A stretch of 64,000 bases of DNA from the NCBI RefSeq assembly GCF_000484535.1, contig NC_022600.1, positions 3,224,001-3,288,000 on the forward strand, read 5' to 3'. Shown piece by piece: positions 1-8,213 of this stretch. The stretch comes from Gloeobacter kilaueensis JS1 (lineage in GTDB: Bacteria > Cyanobacteriota > Cyanobacteriia > Gloeobacterales > Gloeobacteraceae). Every line of letters begins with the position of its first letter. The first letter of the stretch is position 1. The translations under genes were made by a program, and so were the position numbers. The notes beneath the pieces were generated by a model. The model searched no databases. It worked only from the letters and a program-made list of their open reading frames with translations, and was not told where the DNA came from.

Positions 1-1215
1 ACTGATGCTATACGCAACAGCCCTACCTGGGACCAAATCAAAGAAACAATAGCCGAACTTAATCAGTTCGAGGAACTGCCTCTGCGAGCAACACAGTTGC
101 TGCGCGACAGGAGCATTCGTTCGAGCAGGGAGAACTTCTACAGAACGATTGGAGTGATGCGCGGGGCGATCGAGCGTGGAGCACGCGCCTTCATCCAGCC
201 CGGTACATCAAGCCTGAACACATATGCCTCGGCACGTACAAGCGAAGTGTGCTGGTTAAATCGCACCATTCTTACCTGGGCCGACCTGCGAGTTCTGTCG
301 GAACTCGCTTCGGATCGCAGCATTGAACAACTTGACCTACCCCGGCAGCTAACTGCCGAGGTGAGCATACCTGGATTGCCTTCAAAGGCACCTGAATTTC
401 GTCTGTCGTCTGGACGAACCGGTAAAGGAATTATCGTTGCTGTTATTGATTCGGAAGTTGCTCTTCAGCATCCCGCTCTCGTCGGTCGTGTGATTCAAAA
501 ACGCAATTATTCGCGCGAACCCTGGGGAAATCCCGATGCTCATGGAACAACTGTTGCAGGAATTATTGCCGCTCAATCAGATCAATACGACGGAATCGCG
601 CCAAATGCAACAATTTACAATTACAAGGTTCTTGCGACCAATCGCTTCTCAAATGGGAACGATTTTTATGGCAATCTTGCCATTCAATCTGCTCTGGAGG
701 ACGGAGCCCATATTGCGAATTGTTCTTGGGGTGCTGGACCGATTAGCGACGGCCGATCTCGCGAGGCCAGAGCTTGTAACGCTGCGTGGCAATATGGACT
801 TACCATAGTCAAGAGTGCTGGAAATAATGGTCCTACTGCAGGCAGTTTAACCTCTCCAGCGGATGCGGAAGGAATTATTGTTGTTGGAGCTACTGACGAA
901 ACAGGTGTTACTGTTCAGGATTACAGTAGTCGTGGTCCGCTCAAGAATGGTGAGCATCGTCCGCATCTAGTGGCAGTAGGTGGAACCACTCTGCGCGGAG
1001 TCGATGGTTGTACTGTAGGTGGAGACTTCGGAGATTGCGGGTATGGAACCAGTTTTGCTGCTCCCTATATAACTGGTCTGATTGCGCTTCTACTAGAAGG
1101 CGAACCAGACCTAGAACCCGACCAATTACGCACTAAATTGTTACATTTGTGTAATCCATTAAGAGCACACAGCTTAGATGTTGACGGAGAAGGATTTCCG
1201 CTTCTGCCACTTTAG
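1..1215 (+). CDS. S8 (subtilisin-like) serine protease, 5' end outside window
   Basis: The reading frame is open from base 1, so the true start lies upstream; the internal TTG at 97 is not convincing. The visible 404 residues carry a propeptide-like region (roughly codons 35-120) followed by a subtilase domain. The catalytic Asp is in AVIDSE (codon at 448), the His in DAHGTTVAG (codon at 541), the oxyanion Asn in SAGNNGP, and the Ser in GTSFAAP (codon at 1051). The S8 family hydrolyses peptide bonds. No signal peptide can be judged because the N-terminus is missing. The stop overlaps by 4 nt the stop of a convergent gene whose product resembles this protein's own propeptide. Codon use is lower in GC than in the chromosomal core, which suggests an accessory gene. 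Family call is firm; biological role unknown. Confidence 0.9.
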   Translation, partial: TDAIRNSPTWDQIKETIAELNQFEELPLRATQLLRDRSIRSSRENFYRTIGVMRGAIERGARAFIQPGTSSLNTYASARTSEVCWLNRTILTWADLRVLSELASDRSIEQLDLPRQLTAEVSIPGLPSKAPEFRLSSGRTGKGIIVAVIDSEVALQHPALVGRVIQKRNYSREPWGNPDAHGTTVAGIIAAQSDQYDGIAPNATIYNYKVLATNRFSNGNDFYGNLAIQSALEDGAHIANCSWGAGPISDGRSREARACNAAWQYGLTIVKSAGNNGPTAGSLTSPADAEGIIVVGATDETGVTVQDYSSRGPLKNGEHRPHLVAVGGTTLRGVDGCTVGGDFGDCGYGTSFAAPYITGLIALLLEGEPDLEPDQLRTKLLHLCNPLRAHSLDVDGEGFPLLPL

Positions 1216-1550
1216 GGTGACAGCCGATCGACATTGATGGCATGTGGCAAATCGAGAAACTCTACTCTGTCAAAGCTGGCCAAATTTTTAATTGTATGTG
1301 CTGGGACACGCGCCAGAATTGTGTGATTAAGCCAGGCAGTTGATGTCACTTCTCCTCCCGACCGCCGGATGGTTTCTTCAATAGGGTCAACTATTTTCTG
1401 GAAAGCTTCACGCGACTGTGCGATCCGATCGCTTCTCGAGATGCCTTCTACTTTGGGCTCATGCACCTTCAACTCCAAAACCAGGTCGAGCATTGCTGAA
1501 CTATCAGCTTGCTCCAGCCACGCCTCCAACTCAGCTGCAATCTTTTGCAT
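1212..1550 (-). CDS. Stand-alone subtilase-propeptide-like protein
   Basis: A 112-residue protein with no signal peptide, convergent to the subtilase and sharing its stop region. Its second half matches the subtilase propeptide region by eye. Both have SRE.F followed by a helical stretch, then WLN.TIL, then LAS..R.(E).LDLP. The first 50 residues (alternating acidic and leucine-rich) have no obvious counterpart. Subtilase propeptides act as intramolecular chaperones and tight inhibitors of their protease, so a free copy could be an inhibitor or immunity protein. That function is inference. The IS66 insertion lies 65 bp upstream of its start and may have replaced its promoter. Confidence 0.7.
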   Translation of the reverse strand: MQKIAAELEAWLEQADSSAMLDLVLELKVHEPKVEGISRSDRIAQSREAFQKIVDPIEETIRRSGGEVTSTAWLNHTILARVPAHTIKNLASFDRVEFLDLPHAINVDRLSP

Positions 1551-1615
1551 AACCGACGAACCTCATCTCTATCAGCTGCAATCTATACAAACATAGTAGC
1601 CTTTTTACTACGAAT

Positions 1616-1637
1616 GTAACTGTTCAGGTGCTGGTTT
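1616..1637. repeat. Left terminal inverted repeat of the IS66 element
   Basis: It starts GTAACTGTTCAGGTGC and pairs imperfectly with the inverse complement of 3091-3112. The transposase stop codon (1624-1626) lies inside this repeat. Confidence 0.9.
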
Positions 1638-3057
1638 CCGGGATCAGTGACGGTTGAGCAAAACCCCCATGATAGGTTGCCTGCAACGCTCGCACGAAAA
1701 ACTCCATCGCCGAGCGGCCCTGCCGCCGACACGATTGGATCACACTCAACAAGTCCGCCGTCTGGGCATACCCTGCCTGCGACCGGCTTCCTCCCGACAC
1801 TTTGCGCCGGGTCACAGCCAAGCGTAAGTTCCGCTCCGACAGATTGTTGTCCGGACGCACCGCCGGATTCGACAAAAACTGCCACCACTGCCCAGCGCGC
1901 TCCTGCAACGAGCGCAGCAGTTTGCTCCCTGCATAGGCTGCTTTCGGTTGCCAGGTGCGGATCGCCTGCTCCACCCGCACCCGAAACTGCTGCCCCCAAC
2001 TTTGCCAACTCGCGCTGTCCCCGTCCTGCTGCCACTGCCGGTAGCGCTTGAACGCTTCGTCAATCAGCTCAATGAAGACCGCGCCGATGCCTGCTGGCTC
2101 GGCTGGATGGAGGGCGAGTTTTTTGAAATGCCGCCGCAGATGGGCCAGACACTTTTGCTGCGCCTGCACCTGATAGCCGTTGTAGGCACTGAAGTCATCA
2201 CTGACGAGGGTGCCACAAAAGCGCTCGCCCAACCGACCACGCAGTTCCAAACGCGAGCGCGTCTGCCCGGCATGAAATAGACTCAGCCGCTCGCTGCCAA
2301 AGTGCCACAACCACTCTTTACACCCAGCCACCGGCCAGGGCGTCTCATCCACATACACCACCGCCTCAGTGGCCAGATGCTGCCAGGCCGCCTGCACACT
2401 GGCAGCGACCGCCAGGGCCGTGCGCTCCTTGACTGCCGCCAGCGTCCCCACCGCAGGCCGCCAGCCGCACAAGCTCTCGACGAATTCGGCTTGTTTGTCC
2501 AGACTGAGATGGCCGTAGTGGCCCAACCAACTCAGCACCGCCATGAGCGTGGCATCCAGCTCAAAGTGACCGACCAGACGGCTGGGCCACTTTGGGGTGT
2601 GGGTGCTCCGGCAGTGCGTACAGCATCCAGTCGGGCGGCGAAACTCGACGATTTCGAGAGGCCGCTCGGCAAAACAGGCCACCTGCCGCGCTTCGACGCT
2701 CAGGGTCTGCCACTGCCTCCCGCCGCACTGGGGACACTCCCCCAGCGAGACCGCTTCCAAACGGTCTGGGGTGCCGAAGCCTTTGCGGGTTTTGCCCTGA
2801 TGGCCGGGCTGAGCACCCGGTTTTCTTTTCGGAACCTTGGGTTCTCCTTCGGGCTTGGGTTTGGGTGATTCGGGCTTTGTGAGGAGGTCTGCGGAGGGGG
2901 GACGGCTTGAGGTGGTGCTGTCGGTGGCCAGACGGGTTTGCAACTGTTCAACGATGCCCCCCAGGCGGGTAATGTACTCCAGCAACAAGTCAATCGCCTG
3001 CGGCTGGGGCATCTGCAATAACTCGTCACGGCTGGGCAGGGGTGGTAACGCACTCAT
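1624..3057 (-). CDS. IS66 family transposase (TnpC-type)
   Basis: A 477-residue transposase that cuts and joins the ends of the surrounding IS. In order it has an N-terminal leucine-rich coiled segment (about 15-45), a Pro/Lys-rich linker with the IS66 signature KPGAQPGHQG, a zinc-binding region (CPQCGG and CTHC), and the DDE catalytic domain. The likely catalytic acids are the Asp of VYVDETPW, the Asp of LVSDDFSAY and the Glu of NNLSERNLR. Length is normal for single-gene IS66 elements and no frameshift is visible, so it is probably active. Start is ATG at 3057, 34 bp inside the right inverted repeat. Confidence 0.96.
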   Translation of the reverse strand: MSALPPLPSRDELLQMPQPQAIDLLLEYITRLGGIVEQLQTRLATDSTTSSRPPSADLLTKPESPKPKPEGEPKVPKRKPGAQPGHQGKTRKGFGTPDRLEAVSLGECPQCGGRQWQTLSVEARQVACFAERPLEIVEFRRPTGCCTHCRSTHTPKWPSRLVGHFELDATLMAVLSWLGHYGHLSLDKQAEFVESLCGWRPAVGTLAAVKERTALAVAASVQAAWQHLATEAVVYVDETPWPVAGCKEWLWHFGSERLSLFHAGQTRSRLELRGRLGERFCGTLVSDDFSAYNGYQVQAQQKCLAHLRRHFKKLALHPAEPAGIGAVFIELIDEAFKRYRQWQQDGDSASWQSWGQQFRVRVEQAIRTWQPKAAYAGSKLLRSLQERAGQWWQFLSNPAVRPDNNLSERNLRLAVTRRKVSGGSRSQAGYAQTADLLSVIQSCRRQGRSAMEFFVRALQATYHGGFAQPSLIPETST

Positions 3058-3090
3058 ACCGAAAGCGTACAGTCTGTTATCGCTCCGTCA

Positions 3091-3112
3091 AGACCAGCAC
3101 GTGAATGCTTAC
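3091..3112. repeat. Right terminal inverted repeat of the IS66 element
   Basis: Read on the minus strand it starts GTAAGCATTCACGTGC and matches the left end at 17 of 22 positions. The duplicated octamer follows directly at 3113-3120. Confidence 0.9.
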
Positions 3113-3245
3113 CTACGAATAGCCGTGGCAGAACAGAAGTTGCAGCAGCCGTGCCTCGTACTGAACTGCCACGGATTCTGGATCTTAGAAAAGAAAAAGC
3201 ATTTCTCGCTTTCTCCTCTCAATTGGGTTGAAGGTGCTTGAAAGC

Positions 3246-3602
3246 CTAACCCACTGTTACCTGGTTGGTCTCGACGGCGGTTGCGCCGTTGACGCCTCTG
3301 GCTACCGCCACCAGCTTGGTGAGGATGGCCTGGTTGGGCACTTTGCCCTTCAAGACGACCGTGCTGCCGGTCTGGGCAACGTAGATCGTGTCGATATCAT
3401 CTACCTCTGGATCGTTGTCGAAGGCAAGCGCAACGCGCTTGGCAAGTCCACTCTGGTCGTACTCACCGTGCAGGCCGACCCGCTCGGGCGCGACCGTCTC
3501 ACCGGAGGGGGTGGTGGGAGCCTGAGCCGGGGCAGCGGCGGCCTGGGGCGGTTTTTCAAGACCAAATAGACGCTGTAGCCATCCCATATCGTCTGAGTCC
3601 AT
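3246..3602 (-). CDS. BON-domain protein
   Basis: A 118-residue protein. Residues 1-15 contain a short hydrophobic stretch (MGWLQRLFGLE), followed by an Ala/Pro-rich linker to about residue 40. A BON domain (about 48-117) has the typical pattern of a helix with LAKRVALAF, then TIYVAQTGSTVVLKGKV, a second helix and a final strand ending in TNQVTV. BON domains are linked to membrane or phospholipid interaction in periplasmic and envelope proteins. The protein has no lipobox or clear signal peptide, so its location is uncertain. It stands alone, transcribed away from the operon at 3821. Confidence 0.8.
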   Translation of the reverse strand: MDSDDMGWLQRLFGLEKPPQAAAAPAQAPTTPSGETVAPERVGLHGEYDQSGLAKRVALAFDNDPEVDDIDTIYVAQTGSTVVLKGKVPNQAILTKLVAVARGVNGATAVETNQVTVG

Positions 3603-3820
3603 GCGAAACGACTTTTCCCCAGCATATTAACCGTGCGGGACCGAAAAACGTCCCCAAAGACAGATGTTGTAATCTCACGATCCCACTCTTCAATAAACTT
3701 TTATCAGGTGGGATGTATACAGCGCGACATCACGGGCGCAATCCTCTCTGGGGGCACCGGTGAGCAGGACAGTCTCCGATTCCGCCATACTTGGTATGGA
3801 AAAAGGACAAGGAAGAAGCG

Positions 3821-5422
3821 GTGGTCGATTCTCAACTGACAGCCGGTGAGGGCGAGGGTATCGTCGCCCAGTTGCATCTGCTCGTCCGGGCCCGTGCAGC
3901 ACTCATCTACATCGTCTCGCCCGAAGAAGGACCGGTGGAGGCGGCCCTCGAACAGGTGGCGGCCCTCGATCGGCCATCGCGCCGCATCCGCCGCTGGGAT
4001 GTGGTGGCAGGCTGGGAGGACACAGGCCAGGCAAAGGGAGCAGCGATTCAGGCGCTCGAGCAGGTGCGCGCCGCCGCCGATGAGCCGGTGCTCTTTTTAA
4101 TCAGAGACCTGCACCCGGCGCTCAGCAATCCCCTGGCCGCTCAAAATTATCCGGTGGTGCGCGCCCTCAAAAAACTGGCGATCGATCTTAAAGACAAGCG
4201 CAAGACGGTGATCTTGCTCAGCCATACGGTGGCGGTGCCCGCCGAGCTGCGCGAGGAGATGGTCGTCGTCGATTTTCCGCTGCCCACTGCCGCTGAAATT
4301 CGCCGCCTTTTGCGCACGAGCGTGCCCGCCGAGCAGTACCAGATTCAAGATCTGGCCGAGGAGCAACTGGTGCGTGCCTGCCAGGGTCTTTCGCGCACCC
4401 GCATCCGCCGGGTACTGGCCCGTGCCCTCGCCGCCAACGAGCGCGTGAGCGAGGGTGACATCGACCTGGTGCTCGAAGAAAAAAAACAGTACGTCCGGCA
4501 GACGGAGGTGCTCGAATTTTATCCGGCCCGCGACTCACTCAAAAGCGTCGGCGGCCTCGAAAACCTCAAAAGCTGGGTGCGCGAGCGGCGGGGCAGCTTC
4601 AGCGAAGGGGCGCGGCGCTACGGCCTGCCCAACCCAAAAGGCGTGCTCCTGGTGGGCATCCAGGGCACCGGCAAATCCCTTTCGGCCCGCACGATCGCCT
4701 GCGAGTGGCGGATGCCACTGCTCAGGCTCGACGCCGGTCGCCTCTTCGGCGGGCTGGTCGGGGAATCGGAAAGCCGGGTGCGCCAGATGATTCAGATTGC
4801 CGAGGCGATGAGCCCCTGCGTGCTCTGGATCGACGAAGTGGACAAAGCTTTTGGCGGCGTCGATGCCAGTGCTTCGGGCGATTCGGGCACCAGCAAGCGC
4901 GTCTTCGGCTCGCTCATCACCTGGATGCAGGAGAAGACCACCCCGGTCTTTATCGTCGCCACCGCCAACAACGTCGAAGTTCTGCCTGCGGAATTTTTGC
5001 GCAAGGGCCGCTTCGATGAGATTTTCTTTCTCAACCTGCCCAACTTGAGCGAGCGCCAGGCGATCTTTCAAGTCCACCTCCAGCGCCTCCGGCCCCAGCG
5101 GCTGCGCGAGTTCGATCTCAAAGCCCTCGCCGCCCACACCCAGAACTTCAGCGGCGCTGAGATCGAGCAGGTGATCGTCGATGCGATGCACCTCGCTTTT
5201 AATAGCCGCCCTGGCCGCGAATTCTCGATGGAAGATATATTCCATAGTGTCGAGCAAACGGTGCCGCTCGCCTCGATCGCCCGCCAGCAGATCGCCCGGC
5301 TCAAGCGCTGGGCTGCCCAGTCGGGAGCCCGCACCGCCTCGATCGACACCGAACTCAGCCAAGAGATCCAGGCGATCGCCGCCCGCCACGGCCTCGACTC
5401 CGTCGAGATCGATGATCCTTAA
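3821..5422 (+). CDS. ycf46: Ycf46-like AAA+ ATPase
   Basis: A 533-residue ATPase. The N-terminal half (about 10-210) resembles a degenerate AAA module with LFLIRDLH in the place of a Walker B motif. The C-terminal half is a canonical AAA+ domain with Walker A GIQGTGKS (about 279-286), Walker B VLWIDEVD (about 334-341) and arginine-finger region RKGRFDE. The arrangement and length fit Ycf46, a plastid/cyanobacterial protein that has been linked to inorganic-carbon responses. I chose GTG at 3821 because AAGGA lies 8-9 nt upstream; an in-frame TTG at 3791 is possible but has no ribosome site. It is the first gene of an operon with Ycf35, DUF2997, a GrpE-like protein and Hsp70, which suggests protein or complex remodelling. 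Confidence 0.88.
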   Translation: MVDSQLTAGEGEGIVAQLHLLVRARAALIYIVSPEEGPVEAALEQVAALDRPSRRIRRWDVVAGWEDTGQAKGAAIQALEQVRAAADEPVLFLIRDLHPALSNPLAAQNYPVVRALKKLAIDLKDKRKTVILLSHTVAVPAELREEMVVVDFPLPTAAEIRRLLRTSVPAEQYQIQDLAEEQLVRACQGLSRTRIRRVLARALAANERVSEGDIDLVLEEKKQYVRQTEVLEFYPARDSLKSVGGLENLKSWVRERRGSFSEGARRYGLPNPKGVLLVGIQGTGKSLSARTIACEWRMPLLRLDAGRLFGGLVGESESRVRQMIQIAEAMSPCVLWIDEVDKAFGGVDASASGDSGTSKRVFGSLITWMQEKTTPVFIVATANNVEVLPAEFLRKGRFDEIFFLNLPNLSERQAIFQVHLQRLRPQRLREFDLKALAAHTQNFSGAEIEQVIVDAMHLAFNSRPGREFSMEDIFHSVEQTVPLASIARQQIARLKRWAAQSGARTASIDTELSQEIQAIAARHGLDSVEIDDP

Positions 5423-5445
5423 AAAGCGTAACGATGAGGCGCTCC

Positions 5446-5820
5446 ATGTCCCACTTCACCACCGTCCGTCTGCAACTAAAAAACCGGGCCGTCCTGCGGA
5501 CCACCCTCGAACAGCTCGGCCACACCGTAAGCGAGAACGCCCCGGTGCGCGGCTACCGGGGCAACAGCACCCGCGCCGACCTGGTCGTCCACCGCCAGAA
5601 CGGCTACGACATCGGCTTTTATCAAAAGGGCGAGGCTCTTGAGATGGTTGCCGACTTCTGGGGTGTGGGGCTCACAGCCGAACAGTTCCTCGCCCCCGTC
5701 CAGCAGCGCTATGCCCACAATCTGCTGTTGGCCACCGCCGCCGAGCAGGGCTTTAGCGTCGAGAGCGAAGAAGTGAGCGGTACCGGTGAGTTGCGGGTCG
5801 TGCTCGGGAGGTGGGCGTGA
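5446..5820 (+). CDS. ycf35: Ycf35 family protein (DUF1257)
   Basis: A 124-residue protein starting MSHFTTVRLQLKNR, the classic start of Ycf35/DUF1257 proteins. An upstream in-frame ATG at 5434 would add only four residues. The family is conserved in cyanobacteria and red-algal plastids and has no established biochemical function. It has no signal peptide or membrane segment and is probably soluble and cytoplasmic. It follows the AAA ATPase by 23 nt. Its stop overlaps the next start by one base (TGATG), so the two are probably translationally coupled. Confidence 0.9.
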   Translation: MSHFTTVRLQLKNRAVLRTTLEQLGHTVSENAPVRGYRGNSTRADLVVHRQNGYDIGFYQKGEALEMVADFWGVGLTAEQFLAPVQQRYAHNLLLATAAEQGFSVESEEVSGTGELRVVLGRWA

Positions 5821-6035
5821 TGGCCGAGTACCAGCGCATCGAATTTGTCATCGGCAAAGATGGCCGGATCACCGAGCAGGTGAGCGGCGCTGTCGGCTCC
5901 CACTGCACCGAGATCACCGCCGCCCTCGAAAATGCCCTGGGCCGGGTAGAAAAGCAGGAGCTGACCAGCGAGTACGACGGAGCCGCCCAGGTGAGCGAAT
6001 CGTTGCCGCACCGCCTCGACCAGGGGAATGCCTAG
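5820..6035 (+). CDS. DUF2997 family small protein
   Basis: A 71-residue acidic protein. It opens with a strand-turn-strand pattern (RIEFVIGKDGRITEQVSG) followed by a helix containing CTEITAALENALG, the usual DUF2997 layout. The family often sits beside Ycf35-type genes in cyanobacteria; no function is established. The ATG at 5820 overlaps the ycf35 stop, and its own end overlaps the next gene by 8 nt, placing it firmly inside the operon. Confidence 0.85.
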   Translation: MAEYQRIEFVIGKDGRITEQVSGAVGSHCTEITAALENALGRVEKQELTSEYDGAAQVSESLPHRLDQGNA

Positions 6036-6669
6036 CCACGACGCACTCTTGCGCAGCTACATGCAGTCTGTCGGTATCGAGAGCTGGCGGCAGCTGGCCC
6101 GGCGGTGCGGCGTATCCGCTCGGGCCGTGCAGCTGGTGCGCCGGGGAGAAGCAGACCAGTTGCGGACGAGGGCGGCCCAGCAACTGGCAGCCGGTCTGGC
6201 GGTGGATCTGCCCACGTTTTTAGGTGATTTTGGCAGGCTGGATCTGCCCCGGTCCCCCCGCGACCGCGACGCTCTCTGGGCGGAGTGCCGGCGGCTCCAA
6301 CAGCAGCTCGACGAACAAAAAGCGCTACTTACCGCCCAGTTTCGCACCCAGACCGCCGGGCAGCTCCTTGCCCTGCTGGTGCAGGCTCCCACCCTGCGCG
6401 AGGCCGCCCTCAAAAATCCCGCCCTGAAGGCGGCAAGTTTTGTGCATCTGCTCGCTCCCCTCGAAAGCCTGATGGCCGACTGGGGCTACCGGACCATCGG
6501 GGCGGTCTGGCAGCCCGTATCCTTCGACCCCGACCTCCACCAGCCCGACAGCGAGAAGATCGTGCCGGGTGAGGCGGTCTACGTTCGCTTCGTGGGCTAC
6601 CGGAGCGACGACGGTGCTGTGCTCTGCAAGGCAAAAGTGAGCCGCACGCTGCCGGGAGGGAGTCCATGA
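6028..6669 (+). CDS. HTH-GrpE-like fusion protein
   Basis: A 213-residue protein with two parts. Residues 1-65 look like a Cro/C1-type helix-turn-helix (SWRQLARRCGVSARAVQLVRRG). After a Glu/Gln-rich coiled stretch (about 80-110) comes a region resembling the C-terminal half of GrpE. That region has helical pairs, then FDPDLHQ, then a small beta domain with PGEAVYVRFVGYRSDDG and CKAKVSRT. GrpE proteins release ADP from Hsp70 chaperones. The adjacent Hsp70 gene overlaps by 4 nt (ATGA), supporting a dedicated exchange factor. The HTH may serve as a protein- or DNA-binding adaptor. The GrpE assignment is by pattern and could be challenged. Confidence 0.72.
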   Translation: MPSHDALLRSYMQSVGIESWRQLARRCGVSARAVQLVRRGEADQLRTRAAQQLAAGLAVDLPTFLGDFGRLDLPRSPRDRDALWAECRRLQQQLDEQKALLTAQFRTQTAGQLLALLVQAPTLREAALKNPALKAASFVHLLAPLESLMADWGYRTIGAVWQPVSFDPDLHQPDSEKIVPGEAVYVRFVGYRSDDGAVLCKAKVSRTLPGGSP

Positions 6670-8201
6670 GCACCGTCGCCATCGACTTCGGCACCTCCAA
6701 CACCGTCGTCTGCATCGAAAATCAGGTCAAAAAAACCGCCGAGACCCTCGTCTTTCCCTTCAGCTTGAGCTACCAGGGCGGCCCGGCGCTGGTGCCCTCG
6801 CTCATCTACGTCGAAGCCGGAGGTTCGGTTTGCATCGGCAGGGACGCCGCCCAAAAAAGCAACCGCACCCGTTTATTTCAGGGCTTCAAGCGCGAGCTGT
6901 CCCAAGAATTTACCCCTTCGCCGCGCTGGATCGACAATGTCGAGTACGGCCCGGAGACGGTGGCAGAACTCTTTCTGCGCGAACTCATCGCCGCTATCGG
7001 GCAACAGCAGATCGTCCCCAGCCAGCTCATCGCCAGTGCGCCGGTGGGCGCTTACGAGCGTTACTTGCGCTGGCTTCGCGAAGTGTGCGTCCGCTTCAAG
7101 CTGCCGGAGCCGGTGGTGGTCGATGAACCGACGGCGGCGGCTCTGGGCTACGCGATCGATGAACCGGGAGCCCTGGTGCTCGTCATCGATCTGGGGGGCG
7201 GCACGCTGGATCTGGCGCTGGTGCGGACGAGCAAGTTGCGCCCAGGGGAGCGCGCCTACCGGGCGGAGGTGCTGGCCAAGTCCGACCGGCCCTGGGGCTG
7301 CGGCGGGGTCGATATCGACCAGTGGATCGCTGAAGATTACCTGACCCGCCGGGGATTCAGCCGCGCCCAGGTAGAAACGTCAGCCTGGCAGAATCTGCTC
7401 CTGGTGGCCGAAGCGGTCAAAATTCGCCTTTCGACCCACCGCGAGGCCCGCGAGAGCTGGCTCGACGAGGAGAGCTTCGAGACCTTCGAGGTCCACCTCG
7501 ACCGCGAGCGCTTCGAGGCGATTCTCGAACACAACCTGTTGTTGGAGCGGCTGCGCGAGGCGATCGACGAAGTGCTCGATCAAGCCTACGGCAAGGGCAT
7601 CGCCAAAAAAGCGATCCAGCACGTGCTGCTGGTAGGCGGCACGAGCTTGATCCCGGCTGTCCAGAAACTCGTCACAGGCTACTTTGGCCGCGAGCGGGTG
7701 CATTTTGGCAGGCCCTTCGAGGCCGTCGCCCACGGCGCGCTCAGTCTGGCCCACTACAGCAGCCTCGACGACCTCCTGCGCCACACCTACGCGCTGCGCC
7801 ACTGGAACCCCTATGCCCGCCACTACGAGTACCTGCCCATCTTTGCCAGCGGCACCTCCTACCCGGCCACTGCCGAGCCGGTCCTCCTGCAGGCCAACGC
7901 CAGCGGCCAGCAGGAGGTGAGCCTGGTGGTGGGAGAACTGAGCAGCGAGGCGACCACCGAAGTCTACGAGGATGCCGCCGGGATGCTGCGCACCCGCGCC
8001 GGGAGTGCTGACAGCAGTTTTCGGCCCCTGGGCAAACGCAATCAGGTGAACTTCGTTCTCGATCCGCCCGGCACCGCCGGGGTGGACCGCCTCGAAGTAC
8101 TCTTCACCGTCGATCAGGCCCGCACCCTGCGCGCCACCGTCCGCGACCTTTCGACCGACGCCCTCTTAGTCGATGCCCAGCCGGTGGGCCGATTGAGCTG
8201 A
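6666..8201 (+). CDS. Hsp70 family (DnaK-like) chaperone, divergent
   Basis: A 511-residue Hsp70-type ATPase. The phosphate-1 loop AIDFGTSNTVV lies at residues 5-15, the phosphate-2 loop LVIDLGGGTLDLAL near 170, and the adenosine motif HVLLVGGTSLIPAV near 320. The nucleotide-binding domain is complete. The C-terminal substrate part (about 385-511) is shorter than in DnaK and ends in a beta-sandwich-like region without a helical lid. Divergent Hsp70s of this shape usually serve specific clients. Translation is coupled to the HTH-GrpE gene (ATGA overlap). It closes the operon that begins with the Ycf46-like ATPase. Confidence 0.93.
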   Translation: MSTVAIDFGTSNTVVCIENQVKKTAETLVFPFSLSYQGGPALVPSLIYVEAGGSVCIGRDAAQKSNRTRLFQGFKRELSQEFTPSPRWIDNVEYGPETVAELFLRELIAAIGQQQIVPSQLIASAPVGAYERYLRWLREVCVRFKLPEPVVVDEPTAAALGYAIDEPGALVLVIDLGGGTLDLALVRTSKLRPGERAYRAEVLAKSDRPWGCGGVDIDQWIAEDYLTRRGFSRAQVETSAWQNLLLVAEAVKIRLSTHREARESWLDEESFETFEVHLDRERFEAILEHNLLLERLREAIDEVLDQAYGKGIAKKAIQHVLLVGGTSLIPAVQKLVTGYFGRERVHFGRPFEAVAHGALSLAHYSSLDDLLRHTYALRHWNPYARHYEYLPIFASGTSYPATAEPVLLQANASGQQEVSLVVGELSSEATTEVYEDAAGMLRTRAGSADSSFRPLGKRNQVNFVLDPPGTAGVDRLEVLFTVDQARTLRATVRDLSTDALLVDAQPVGRLS

Positions 8202-8213
8202 TGGGCGCAAAGT

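Larger units (their letters stand above)
1616..3112 (-). mobile_element. IS66-family insertion sequence with 8-bp target duplication
   Basis: The element is 1497 bp. Its ends begin GTAA, as is typical of IS66, with imperfect inverted repeats at 1616-1637 and 3091-3112 (17 of 22 positions match). It is flanked on both sides by the identical octamer CTACGAAT (1608-1615 and 3113-3120), the 8-bp duplication expected for this family. Only the large transposase is present. There are no TnpA/TnpB accessory genes, as in the single-gene subgroup of the family. The intact frame and perfect duplication suggest a fairly recent insertion. Confidence 0.95.

Noticed and set aside
4535-5389. Minus-strand frame within the Ycf46-like gene
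   Set aside because: Mirror of a strongly coding plus-strand AAA domain; no start site.
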